Below are positions 55,046-63,197 of a DNA stretch of 64,000 nucleotides, one piece after another. A program made the position numbers and the translations under genes. The notes beneath the pieces were generated by a model. It was not told the origin of the DNA, ran no database searches, and saw only the letters and a list, made by a program, of their open reading frames with translations. Source of the stretch: UBA7803 sp040219935 (lineage in GTDB: Bacteria; Pseudomonadota; Gammaproteobacteria; Pseudomonadales; Azotimanducaceae); contig JAVJUA010000048.1 of NCBI GenBank assembly GCA_040219935.1, positions 1-64,000 of the forward strand, in the 5' to 3' direction. Every line of letters starts with the position of its first letter. Position 1 is the first letter of the stretch.

Positions 55046-56500
55046 GTGGCCTCTACCGCAATGCGATTGTTCGATCGTGTATTCACCTACCTGTTTCCAC
55101 TATCGCTGTTGGAGCCGACTCCATGGCTGGACATGTGGAAAGAGAAGGAGCGGAACGATTTCGTATCCGCGGTAAGAATCTTTTTTCCGATCGCAGCCGC
55201 CCTTTATCTGGCCCACTATTGGCTCTTTGACTTGCCTATGGGTCTTGAGCCCGGCGTCAATTGGCTATTGTTCCGTGTCTCCATGGTTCTGATAGCCGTC
55301 CTCGCGCTGATCTACTATTGGTCGCCTCTCCATAAGGTTCGGGCTTACCGGGCTGTTGCGGTCGTTGCGACGACGATCTTTTCCGTATCGCAGTCGTGGG
55401 TCACGGTGTTTTATCCAGCCGCCCCTTGGCTCTATTGCTTTGTGTTCGTCGTAGTTTCGGCGCTGATTCTTCGTACGTCCGTCATCAAGAGCACGGCTTT
55501 CGCATTGGTGATCATCGCGCTTCAATGGCCCGCATTAATGAAGGCGGGTTTGGCTGTTCCAGAGGTGGTCTCCGCAAGTGGGGTTACTCTCTTGGCGCTA
55601 GTTGTGCTGCGTGGTGCCTATCTCGCTGACGTTCGGTACTTTCTTCTGAACCAGCAGAACATTGACGCGCAAAGACGAAACATTGAGCTGAATATAGAGT
55701 TCACGGACAGAATCAAATCGTTCATTCCAGGCCAGATTGCAAACAGACTTGAGAGGCACTTAAAGTACAGAGGTACTTCTGTCGTCAGTGCAATCTATGA
55801 AGTGCTCAGGCCCAGAAAACTCGAGATTGCTTGCCTATTCAGCGACATCAGAGGGTTCACAGAAGGCTCTAAGGATCTCGATGCCTTCATCAGTGAATCC
55901 GTACTTCCGAACCTGAAGGCATGTACAGACGCCGTTGAGATCAACGGCGGCATTCCGAGAAAGATTGGCGACCTGATGTTCGCCTATTTCGACTATCCAA
56001 GTGTCCATCTGAATTTGCTTCGCGCTATTCTTTCGGGGCTTGAGATTGCGCGCATCAACTCGGACCTGAATGTGACCAATGCGAATAGCGGCCACTCGGA
56101 GATTGAGCGTTTCATCTTGATATCCGTCGGCGAAGCGATCGTCGGGAACATCGGGGGATTTGATTCCTCAGTGGAGATTACTGCTCTGGGCAGCCCGGTG
56201 AACTTCCTCAGCAGGTTAGATGAAGCAACCAAGCATCCAGAGCTTCGAAAAAGACTGGAGTCTTCCGACTTGCTGTTGTGTGATAGGTCCCTGTCCCTGC
56301 TAAAGGAGATGGGTGTGTATCCAACAGTGGTATCGTTAGATCTAGAAGACCTTGGGGTTTCCATTAGGAACTTCCCGGACAAGACGGTAGTCCATGCGAT
56401 GCGCCCCTCGGAACGCAACCGCGACCTGATTCGAGCATTTTTTGATCGGCTGAAAGAGGAAGGCTTGACCGGTGATGAAGATCGAAGCGAAGCAGCGTGA
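55046..56500 (+). CDS. Membrane-anchored class III adenylate/guanylate cyclase
   Basis: A 484-residue protein. Residues about 40-200 hold five or six membrane helices, then a linker leads to a class III cyclase domain (about 255-445). Metal-binding aspartates are in LFSDIRGFT (D267) and RKIGDLMFAYF (D309). Transition-state residues are in ITALGSPVNFLSRL (N386, R390). The adenine-specifying position aligned on the second Asp reads Arg rather than the usual Lys, and the second specificity position is Thr, so substrate choice is uncertain. The GTG at 55046 has GGAG upstream. Its stop lies 26 bases inside the PilZ-acyltransferase gene. Confidence 0.85.
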   Translation: MASTAMRLFDRVFTYLFPLSLLEPTPWLDMWKEKERNDFVSAVRIFFPIAAALYLAHYWLFDLPMGLEPGVNWLLFRVSMVLIAVLALIYYWSPLHKVRAYRAVAVVATTIFSVSQSWVTVFYPAAPWLYCFVFVVVSALILRTSVIKSTAFALVIIALQWPALMKAGLAVPEVVSASGVTLLALVVLRGAYLADVRYFLLNQQNIDAQRRNIELNIEFTDRIKSFIPGQIANRLERHLKYRGTSVVSAIYEVLRPRKLEIACLFSDIRGFTEGSKDLDAFISESVLPNLKACTDAVEINGGIPRKIGDLMFAYFDYPSVHLNLLRAILSGLEIARINSDLNVTNANSGHSEIERFILISVGEAIVGNIGGFDSSVEITALGSPVNFLSRLDEATKHPELRKRLESSDLLLCDRSLSLLKEMGVYPTVVSLDLEDLGVSIRNFPDKTVVHAMRPSERNRDLIRAFFDRLKEEGLTGDEDRSEAA

Positions 56501-57989
56501 CTTCACGGAGCCGGAGCTGGACTTTCAGGAGATTCATGACGTCATCTTTCCGGCGGATGTTCGAGAGACGGATCTAGTCTCTTCGAAGATTCGCAAGCGG
56601 GGTGAGCCAGAGTATCAAGTGTTTCGCGTCTGGAAGCTCAGCCCTCTGGGAATCGAGTTGTTGGTTAGCGGCTCCGACATTTTCGAGAAGGGAGAGTTTG
56701 TCGATATCGAGCTGACTGTCGGTCGGCAATCGTCCAAGTTCGAAGGGATGGTCGTCGATCTGATCTCGAAGTCGGCGAACAGGAGGATCCTGGGTGTGCG
56801 GTTCTCCGGCCGGAAGGACGAGGCAATTGCCGGAGTTGATCGACGAAAGGGATCTCGGTGGCTTTGTAGCAGCCAGTTCGATCCCGTATGTATCGCGCCT
56901 AATCCTGCCCAGTTCAATGACTTCCTATATTTCCAGATCAGAGACATCTCTGGGTCAGGGATTCGTGCGACCACTAGCCTCCGAAACAAGTTCATTGTTC
57001 CCGGCATGGAACTGGAACTTCAGATTAGCTTCCCGGTGACTTCGCAAATCTCCACGACAATGAGGGTCGTGCGAGTGACCATTACCACAGACGGCGGAAA
57101 AGACCTTCTGGAAGTGGGACTAGCGTTCACGACTCTGTCGATGCGACAGAGAGAAGTTATCGGCCAATACCTTGTACAGTTTAGCGATGCCGAATCCCTC
57201 GAGCGAATTCGTAAAGAAGGCTTCTTCCCCTTGTCCCTGACGAAGGGGATTGACTACCAATACATCAAGTCAGCGGACGATTTCTCGCAGGTGCTGGAGC
57301 TTCGCCTGAGGGCGAATCGAGAAGTGGGAAAGGTCCCAGACGACTATACTGCGGCAGATATGGCCGACCTTTATGATAATCGCGGCCGAATCATCGTGGG
57401 CAAATACCATGGAACCGTTGTTGGCACTGTGAGACTTACGTTTCCCGAGGTCGGAGAGCCTCTTGAGCATGAGGAATACCTTAAGTTGCCAGACGGGTTT
57501 CCAAGAAGGGAGCAGATTCTGGAGTGTGCCCGGGCAGCCACCAATCCTGAGTTCAGGGGCAGCGATCTATGGACAACTCTGATCCAACACATTGCGATCG
57601 TTGCTCTTCAAGCAAAGCGCAACTGGGCGATCATTTCGACTACTCCTGAACTTGTCGACATGTACAAGCGCCTGGGCTTTCGCGACTCTGGATTGACCTA
57701 TGAACATGAGCTCTATCCGGGGAAGACCCAAGTCGTTCTCATAATCAATGTTCCGGAAGCCGTCATGGGTATTGGCGTTGGGCCAATTTACTGGAATGTA
57801 ATCTGGCGTGGCGTCGCCAAGTACCTCGGTGATCATCAAGTGATCAAGCCTTCGACGCGAGTCAAGGTCTACACGATGTTGGCTCCTGTTTCAGAGTGGG
57901 TGAGGTACTTCGCCCAGCATCCGAGGAGGCGGCGGCTGGCAAAGCAGTACCGAGAGAGCGCGGTCCAAGAGGCTTCAGCGGAAGCCTAG
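56475..57989 (+). CDS. PilZ domain fused to FeeM-like N-acyl synthase (GNAT)
   Basis: A 504-residue protein with three parts. Residues 1-118 form a YcgR-N-like beta domain. Residues about 120-230 are a PilZ domain with the full c-di-GMP motif RKGSR (R124-R128) and DISGSG (D157-G162). Residues about 250-440 look like an autoinducer/FeeM-type acyltransferase: LRLRANREVG, VVGTVRLTF, then ECARAATNPEFRGSDLW and a MYKRLGF segment. About 60 basic C-terminal residues follow. It would transfer a fatty acyl group to an amine under c-di-GMP control (inference). The ATG at 56475 overlaps the cyclase by 26 bases; a GTG one codon earlier is possible. Confidence 0.8.
   Translation: MKIEAKQRDFTEPELDFQEIHDVIFPADVRETDLVSSKIRKRGEPEYQVFRVWKLSPLGIELLVSGSDIFEKGEFVDIELTVGRQSSKFEGMVVDLISKSANRRILGVRFSGRKDEAIAGVDRRKGSRWLCSSQFDPVCIAPNPAQFNDFLYFQIRDISGSGIRATTSLRNKFIVPGMELELQISFPVTSQISTTMRVVRVTITTDGGKDLLEVGLAFTTLSMRQREVIGQYLVQFSDAESLERIRKEGFFPLSLTKGIDYQYIKSADDFSQVLELRLRANREVGKVPDDYTAADMADLYDNRGRIIVGKYHGTVVGTVRLTFPEVGEPLEHEEYLKLPDGFPRREQILECARAATNPEFRGSDLWTTLIQHIAIVALQAKRNWAIISTTPELVDMYKRLGFRDSGLTYEHELYPGKTQVVLIINVPEAVMGIGVGPIYWNVIWRGVAKYLGDHQVIKPSTRVKVYTMLAPVSEWVRYFAQHPRRRRLAKQYRESAVQEASAEA
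57971..57986 (+). terminator. Small hairpin at the end of the PilZ-acyltransferase gene
   Basis: GGCTTC (57971-57976) and GAAGCC (57981-57986) can pair around AGCG just before the stop codon. There is no run of T after it, so a terminator role is only a possibility. Confidence 0.2.
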
Positions 57990-58023
57990 TTCCGAAGAAT
58001 GCAAGCGGTGGCGAAGTATTTGG

Positions 58024-58413
58024 CTAGGTGTTGCCCGCCACCACCCGAATCTCCACTCTCGCGCCGCCGACGGCAAGCTCGGAAACACCGATGGCGGTCC
58101 ACGCTGGCCATGGCGCCTCGATGAACTCATCGCGAACGGCCATGAAGTCGGGCAGATGCGCACTAAGCCCGACGTGGAATGTGGTGTACTCCAGGATGTC
58201 GTCATAGCCCAGGCCGGCTTCGTGAAGCACCCGACCGACGGCGCGCCATGCGTTGCGAAACTCGTCCTTGGCATTCGGCGGGACGGTGCCATCGGCGCCG
58301 ATGCCGATCTGTCCGGAGCAGATCACCAGGTTGCCCGCACGCACCGCGGGCGCGAAGTGAAAGCCCTCGTAGGCTCGACGGTCGGCATCTGGAAGGATAA
58401 TGTCGCGCGGCAT
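58024..58413 (-). CDS. RidA/YjgF/UK114 family protein
   Basis: A 129-residue RidA-superfamily protein. Typical segments are NLVICSGQIGIGADG (about 28-42), a central FRNAWRAVGRVLHEAGLG and the end VEIRVVAGN, where the Arg matches the one that binds the substrate carboxylate in active RidA enzymes. Such proteins hydrolyse reactive enamines or imines. It is convergent with the island operon and divergent from the phosphatase at 58509. Confidence 0.9.
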   Translation of the reverse strand: MPRDIILPDADRRAYEGFHFAPAVRAGNLVICSGQIGIGADGTVPPNAKDEFRNAWRAVGRVLHEAGLGYDDILEYTTFHVGLSAHLPDFMAVRDEFIEAPWPAWTAIGVSELAVGGARVEIRVVAGNT

Positions 58414-58508
58414 CGGGTGTTCCCTCGGGTCAACTCCGATCGATGGTAATCGAACAGCCTGTGCGCGTTAAGCTGGCGTGCGCGGCCCTGCCACCAGGGA
58501 GAGACGGA

Positions 58509-59339
58509 ATGCTGAAGTACGGGCCACGGGTCGACATCGCGGAGGACGAACTCGAGGAGCTGCTGCGGTTCGCAGTCGACGTCGCAGTGCGGGCGGGGGA
58601 ATCGACCCTGCCTTACTTCCGGCGTGACGTCGTGGTGGAAGACAAGCGGTCTCATGGCCGGTTTGATCCGGTCACCGAGGCCGACCGGGAGGCTGAGCGG
58701 GTGATTCGCGCCGGTATCGAGGCAGCCTATCCGCAGCACGGCGTGTTCGGAGAAGAGTTTGGTCTGCTGCCGGGAAACGGCCTCACCTGGGTCATCGATC
58801 CCATCGACGGTACCCGTGCCTTCATGACCGGCATGCTGCATTGGGGCGTGCTGCTGGCGCTGTTCGATGGCGAGCGACCCGTTCTTGGCGTCATGCACCA
58901 GCCGTTCACCAACGAGACGTTCTTCGGCAACAATCGCGAGGCATGGTACCGGCATGGGTCGCGGCAGCAGCGGCTGCAGTCGCGTCGCTGCGCGTCGCTG
59001 GCCGATGCCGTGCTAACCACCACCAGCCCCAAGCTGTTCCGCGACCCTGCGGAGCGGGACGGGTTCGATCGCCTCGAAGCTGCCGTGAAGCTGTCGAAGT
59101 ACGGCGGCGACTGCTACATCTATGCCATGTTGGCCATGGGGTACGTTGATCTGGCGACCGATGCCAGCCTTCAGGCCTATGATATTCAGGCGCTCATGCC
59201 GATCATTCGAGGCGCGGGCGGGGTGGTGACCAAGCTCGACGGGGGAGATGCCAGCCTCGGTGGCACCGTGGTCGCTGCCGGGTCTCAGAGCCTGCACGAC
59301 GCGGCGTTGGCCTGCATGCGGAGCGGATCACCGCATTGA
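58509..59339 (+). CDS. Inositol monophosphatase family, HisN-like phosphatase
   Basis: A 276-residue Mg-dependent phosphatase. Metal-binding motifs are FGEEFG (about 78-83), WVIDPIDGTRAF (about 95-106) and, near the C-terminus, LQAYDIQALMPIIRGAGG. The segment SKYGGDCYIYAMLAMGYVDL is characteristic of histidinol-phosphatase HisN-type members, so histidinol phosphate is a likely substrate. GGGAGA precedes the ATG at 58509; an upstream in-frame start adds 22 unlikely residues. It is followed by an LLM gene 51 bases later. Confidence 0.88.
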   Translation: MLKYGPRVDIAEDELEELLRFAVDVAVRAGESTLPYFRRDVVVEDKRSHGRFDPVTEADREAERVIRAGIEAAYPQHGVFGEEFGLLPGNGLTWVIDPIDGTRAFMTGMLHWGVLLALFDGERPVLGVMHQPFTNETFFGNNREAWYRHGSRQQRLQSRRCASLADAVLTTTSPKLFRDPAERDGFDRLEAAVKLSKYGGDCYIYAMLAMGYVDLATDASLQAYDIQALMPIIRGAGGVVTKLDGGDASLGGTVVAAGSQSLHDAALACMRSGSPH

Positions 59340-59390
59340 AGAACCCGGCCGCGCACGGCGCGCGGCGGATGTCCGACAGGAGGGGAGACC

Positions 59391-60449
59391 ATGGACTTCG
59401 GAATTGCGCTTGCGACCAGCACCACGTCCTGGCAGACCGTGAAGCGCGCGGAAGAGCTGGGCTTCAGCCATGCCTGGTTTTATGACACTCAACTGTTGAA
59501 CCCTGACGTCTTCGTCGGCATGACGCTGGCTGCGGCGCATACCCATCGCATCCGCCTGGGCACCGGCGTACTGATACCCTCGAACCGCATCGAGCCTGTG
59601 ACAGCCAACGCGCTGGCGTCGCTGAACAAGATCGCGCCCGGCCGGATCGACTTCGGGGTCGGTACCGGCTTCACCGGGCGGCGGACCATGGGGTTGCGGG
59701 CGATTCCGCTTGATCAGATGAAGGCCTACGTGCAGCGGGTGCAAAGGCTGCTGGGCGCGCAGACCATCGGTTGGCCGCAGGACGGCGCCAGCCGCGAGGT
59801 CGGATTCCTCAATCCCGACTTCGGTCTCATCAACGTCGATGATCCCATTCCGCTGCACGTGTCCGCCATGGGGCCCAGGGCGCGGCGCCTGACGGCCGAA
59901 CTCGGCGCCGGCTGGTTGAACTTCGCTGCCGACGAGGGCGTGGCGGTGCGAACGCTGGAAGACATGCGCCAGGCCTGGCAGGAGGCCGGAAGGACGCCTA
60001 AAGAGTTGTACAGCACGCTGTTCTTCCTCGGCTGCGTGCTGCGCCCTGGCGAAGGGTTCGATTCCGAGCGGGCTCTGGCGCAGGCCGGGCCGTGGGTCAC
60101 GGTCTTTTTCCACAACCTGGTGGAGACCAGTGAGCCAGGGTCGATGGAGGCCATCATCGGCAAGCAGCTCAGCGAAATGCTCGAGCAGTACCGCGAGGTC
60201 TACCTCAGCTATCCGGCCAAGCGCCGTCATCTGCACAACCACCGCGGCCATCTGATGGTCGTGCGCCCTGACGAGCGGTTCCTGGTGACGCCCGAGCTCA
60301 TCGACGCGATGACCTTCACCGGTTCGATCGAGCACCTGCGCGAGCGGGTCGATCGGCTCGAAGCGGCCGGCTACCGTCAGCTCACCGTGCAACTCGTCGA
60401 GGGCCACGAAGCGGCTCTGGACGACTGGGCACGCGTGTTTCGCCTGTAG
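59391..60449 (+). CDS. LLM-class flavin/F420-type oxidoreductase
   Basis: A 352-residue luciferase-like TIM-barrel protein. Visible are VKRAEELGFSHAWFYDTQLL, THRIRLGTGVLIPSNRIEP and IDFGVGTGFTGRRTMG, with the C-terminal GSIEHLRERVDRLEAAGYRQ. The cofactor may be FMN or F420 and the substrate is unknown. It differs clearly from the LLM protein encoded at 15420 (different length and insert positions). GGAGGGGAG lies upstream of the ATG. Confidence 0.87.
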   Translation: MDFGIALATSTTSWQTVKRAEELGFSHAWFYDTQLLNPDVFVGMTLAAAHTHRIRLGTGVLIPSNRIEPVTANALASLNKIAPGRIDFGVGTGFTGRRTMGLRAIPLDQMKAYVQRVQRLLGAQTIGWPQDGASREVGFLNPDFGLINVDDPIPLHVSAMGPRARRLTAELGAGWLNFAADEGVAVRTLEDMRQAWQEAGRTPKELYSTLFFLGCVLRPGEGFDSERALAQAGPWVTVFFHNLVETSEPGSMEAIIGKQLSEMLEQYREVYLSYPAKRRHLHNHRGHLMVVRPDERFLVTPELIDAMTFTGSIEHLRERVDRLEAAGYRQLTVQLVEGHEAALDDWARVFRL

Positions 60450-60778
60450 GCGCCCCATGGTGGTGCGAGTGCGGCCCATTCTGCCCCGGCAGGGGGCGTC
60501 GCGGTCCCTGGCGCTACGTCGGCCGTGATTGGGCCAAGCCCGTAACAGCCTGATTCAGATAGAGTTTATCGGGCGAATCGAAGTTGGCACGGCGGCTGCA
60601 TTAGGTAAAGCGACGTCCGGTGTCGACTCTCTCCCCAAAAAGACCTATACCGGCGTTAGGATCCTTCAGGATCCGGGAGGCACCCAGTCTTTCCTCTCCC
60701 CTCGGGCTGGGTGCCTCTCAACTTCTTCCTTCTCCCGCATCTGGCATAGTGGCCCCGACATCGGATCGGAGACGCCTC
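60450..60778. other. 329-bp intergenic region with hairpin
   Basis: No gene is recognisable between the LLM and hydrolase-OsmC genes. The stretch holds a repeated GGATCC pair (around 60660-60675) and a long hairpin at 60677-60717. It probably contains the promoter of the hydrolase-OsmC gene, but I see no clear sigma-70 pair. Confidence 0.5.
60677..60717 (+). terminator. 11-bp stem hairpin
   Basis: GAGGCACCCAG (60677-60687) and CTGGGTGCCTC (60707-60717) are perfect inverted arms around a 19-base pyrimidine-rich loop. The sequence after it (TCAACTTCTTCCTTCTC) is T-rich but lacks a pure T run. It could be the terminator of the LLM gene or a leader structure of the following gene. Confidence 0.45.
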
Positions 60779-62002
60779 ATGCCGAGCACCAAGCGAATCG
60801 ATTTTCCGAACGGGCAGGGCGACCGGCTCGCGGCGGCGCTGCACCTGCCCGACCGTACGCCGAGAGCGTGGGCCGTGTTCGCGCACTGCTTCACCTGCGG
60901 CAAGGCCAGCGCGGCAGCGACGCGCATCTCGCGCACGCTGGCGGCGGGTGGAATTGCCGTGCTGCGGTTCGATTTCACCGGGCTCGGTGGGTCGGAAGGC
61001 GACTTCGGCAACAGCGGGTTCGAAGCCAATGTGGACGATCTGGTTGCGGCGGCAGGCTTTCTGCGAGCGAACCACCAGGCCCCGCAGCTGCTGGTCGGGC
61101 ACAGCCTCGGGGGCACAGCGGTGCTGGCCGCCGCCGGACAGATCGACGAGGTGCGCGCCGTGGCCACCATCGGTGCGCCTGCGTCGCCCGCGCACGTGCT
61201 GGCGCAGTTCGGTGACGCCCTGGCCGACATCGAGCGTCTCGGCAGCGCCGAGGTGACCTTGGCCGATCGGCCGTTTCGAATCTCCCGCAGGTTTCTCGAG
61301 CAGACCCGCGAGGCCGACGTGCTCGCCGGCCTCGGCAGGCTGCGCCGGGCGCTGCTGATCATGCACGCGCCCCTGGATGACGTGGTGCCCATCGATCAGG
61401 CGACCGAGATCTTTCAGGCGGCCAAGCACCCGAAGAGCTTTCTGTCGCTGGCCGACGCCGATCACCTGCTGAGTCGGCAGGAGGAGGCCCAGTACGTGGC
61501 CGGCACCACCCTGGCCTGGGCCGAGCGCTACCTGGATCCGGTGGCGGCGCCTGCCCGACGCGAGGTGGCCGGTGGCCAGGTGATGGTGACCGAGGGCAAC
61601 CGCCGGTTCCTGCGCGACGTCACCACCGATGGCCACCGCTGGCTGGCGGACGAGCCGCGCAAGGCGGGTGGCGACGACCTGGGGCCAGACCCGTATGAGC
61701 ACCTGCTGGCGGCGCTCGGCACCTGCACATCGATGACCATCCGCATGTACGCGAATCGCAAGTCATGGCCATTGGAAGACGTGACCATACGGTTGGCGCA
61801 TCGTCGCGAGCACGACCGGGACTGTGAGGCCTGCGAGGGAGACGAAGCGAAGCTCGACGTGATCGAGCGGTGGATCGGTCTCGTTGGCGAGCTGGATCAG
61901 AGTCAGCGCGAGCGGCTCATGCAGATTGCCGACCGCTGCCCGGTGCACCGCACCCTCACCGGCAAGATTCGCATCCGCACCAGCATCGAAGAGGGCGGCT
62001 GA
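60779..62002 (+). CDS. Fused alpha/beta hydrolase and OsmC-family protein
   Basis: A 407-residue two-domain protein. Residues about 1-255 form an alpha/beta hydrolase with FAHCFTCGKAS, DFTGLGGSEG and the nucleophile motif LLVGHSLGGTA. Residues about 265-407 are an OsmC-like domain with its two redox cysteines in LGTCTSMTIRMYA and DRCPVHRTLTG. This fusion is known in other proteobacteria; OsmC proteins reduce organic hydroperoxides, while the hydrolase's substrate is unknown. GGAGA precedes the ATG at 60779. Confidence 0.9.
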   Translation: MPSTKRIDFPNGQGDRLAAALHLPDRTPRAWAVFAHCFTCGKASAAATRISRTLAAGGIAVLRFDFTGLGGSEGDFGNSGFEANVDDLVAAAGFLRANHQAPQLLVGHSLGGTAVLAAAGQIDEVRAVATIGAPASPAHVLAQFGDALADIERLGSAEVTLADRPFRISRRFLEQTREADVLAGLGRLRRALLIMHAPLDDVVPIDQATEIFQAAKHPKSFLSLADADHLLSRQEEAQYVAGTTLAWAERYLDPVAAPARREVAGGQVMVTEGNRRFLRDVTTDGHRWLADEPRKAGGDDLGPDPYEHLLAALGTCTSMTIRMYANRKSWPLEDVTIRLAHRREHDRDCEACEGDEAKLDVIERWIGLVGELDQSQRERLMQIADRCPVHRTLTGKIRIRTSIEEGG

Positions 62003-62005
62003 GGC

Positions 62006-62842
62006 TCAGCGAGCGGCGTTCAGGGACCAGTCGTAGTGATAGTCGATCGGGCCCTGATGGTCGGCCAGGCGGTCGGCCAGCTCAGGGCGATGGCGCGCCA
62101 GATAGGCCAGCAGCCCGGCTCGATCGTCCGCAAAGTCTTCCAGGTACCAGTCGAACAGGCTCGACAGCCGCAGGCGATCGCCGGCGAACGCCACGGCTCT
62201 GGGATGCGACAGAAAGCCCTGCTCGGCGCGCACCAGCAGCGGCTCGGTGTTGGCGGGCGTGAACGCCTCCGGCATCAGATCCGGGCAGCCCAGGCTGGCG
62301 CAGTTGACCGCGAAGTGAATGCGATGATCCTGCCAGATGGGCCGCAGGATGCGGTGCTCGATGTCGTCGAGGCTTACCCGCTCGCCGGCGATCTCCACCA
62401 GCTTCGTGCGCCATGGGCCGGTCTGGAAAAGGCCGCCGCCCATTCGCCGGATGCTCTGCTTGCCGGGATGATCGAGCACCACCCGCACGGTGAGCGCGTT
62501 GTAGAGATTCACCCAATAGGGAAACTGCTGCGCTCTGGTCAGACCGCGCGGGTCGACCGCGGTGAGGTGGGCGACGTAGGCATCGAGCGCGCTGCGGTGA
62601 TCGTCGGCCACGGCATCGTAGTGAAACAGGGTTCTACCGTCGGCTTCCACCAGGTATGCGTCCAGCAGGCGTTGCCAGGCGCCGTGATCCACGGTGCGAC
62701 TGCTGCGCTCGTCGCTGGATGCCCAGAAGGTCCACAGGTCGGCGTCCGGGGCGGCCAGCGCCGGCAGGGCGAGCAGGCTCGTGGTCAGCAGCAGTGCTTT
62801 TCTGATCAAAGTCGCTTCCGATTTCACGGAGACCTGCAACAT
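62006..62842 (-). CDS. Exported DUF547 domain protein
   Basis: A 278-residue protein with an N-terminal signal sequence (hydrophobic KALLLTTSLLALPALAA, about 15-31) and a DUF547 domain. The domain's typical pieces are QFPYWVNLYNALTVRVVLDH and IHFAVNCASLGCPDL. The function of the family is unknown; a papain-like fold has been suggested for related domains. The ATG at 62842 overlaps the preceding stop by one base (TGATG), so it is coupled with the DUF6482-like gene upstream. It is convergent with the hydrolase-OsmC gene. Confidence 0.85.
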   Translation of the reverse strand: MLQVSVKSEATLIRKALLLTTSLLALPALAAPDADLWTFWASSDERSSRTVDHGAWQRLLDAYLVEADGRTLFHYDAVADDHRSALDAYVAHLTAVDPRGLTRAQQFPYWVNLYNALTVRVVLDHPGKQSIRRMGGGLFQTGPWRTKLVEIAGERVSLDDIEHRILRPIWQDHRIHFAVNCASLGCPDLMPEAFTPANTEPLLVRAEQGFLSHPRAVAFAGDRLRLSSLFDWYLEDFADDRAGLLAYLARHRPELADRLADHQGPIDYHYDWSLNAAR

Positions 62843-63141
62843 CAGATCACGGTGAGGTCGACGGGTTCCCGCAGCTCATTGGCGCCGCCACCCGGGGCGT
62901 TGACCATCTCGTCGTAGGCGCTGCGATGCACGAAGCTCGCGCGCCGTGCCCCGGCGTCTCGCAGGGCCTGCATGGCGGCGAACCGGCTGCTGAAGGCTTG
63001 CGTCTGATCGCCTTGCCGCAGCGGTGTGCGGCCTGACCCATCGGCGCGAAACACCACGTACATGGATGGGGTCAGCGCGTGAATCTCCAGGGTCGGCTCC
63101 GCGCCGCTGCGAATGTCTTCTGCAAGTTCGGCAAGGTTCAT
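62842..63141 (-). CDS. DUF6482-like small protein
   Basis: A 99-residue protein that starts MNLAELAEDIRSG and ends with a segment FVHRSAYDEMVN resembling small pseudomonad-type DUF6482 proteins, which are of unknown function. The ATG at 63141 is preferred over a TTG at 63201 that would overlap the PurN-like stop. It lies between the PurN-like gene and the DUF547 gene in a tight minus-strand operon. Confidence 0.7.
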   Translation of the reverse strand: MNLAELAEDIRSGAEPTLEIHALTPSMYVVFRADGSGRTPLRQGDQTQAFSSRFAAMQALRDAGARRASFVHRSAYDEMVNAPGGGANELREPVDLTVI

Positions 63142-63197
63142 GGGTTCAGGGTGCGGGCCTCGATGTGAAGCGGCCGTGACGAACGTGGCCGGCGCGC

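Larger units (their letters stand above)
50266..57989. other. Low-GC signalling/export island
   Basis: Sampled 60-base lines here are close to 50% G+C (for example 51001 and 55441) against about 70-75% elsewhere. Five genes in two divergent operons fill the block: exporter, methyltransferase and histidine kinase leftward; cyclase and PilZ-acyltransferase rightward. Composition shifts at the end of the amidohydrolase and just before RidA. I found no integrase, tRNA or flanking direct repeat, so transfer is inferred from composition only. Confidence 0.75.
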
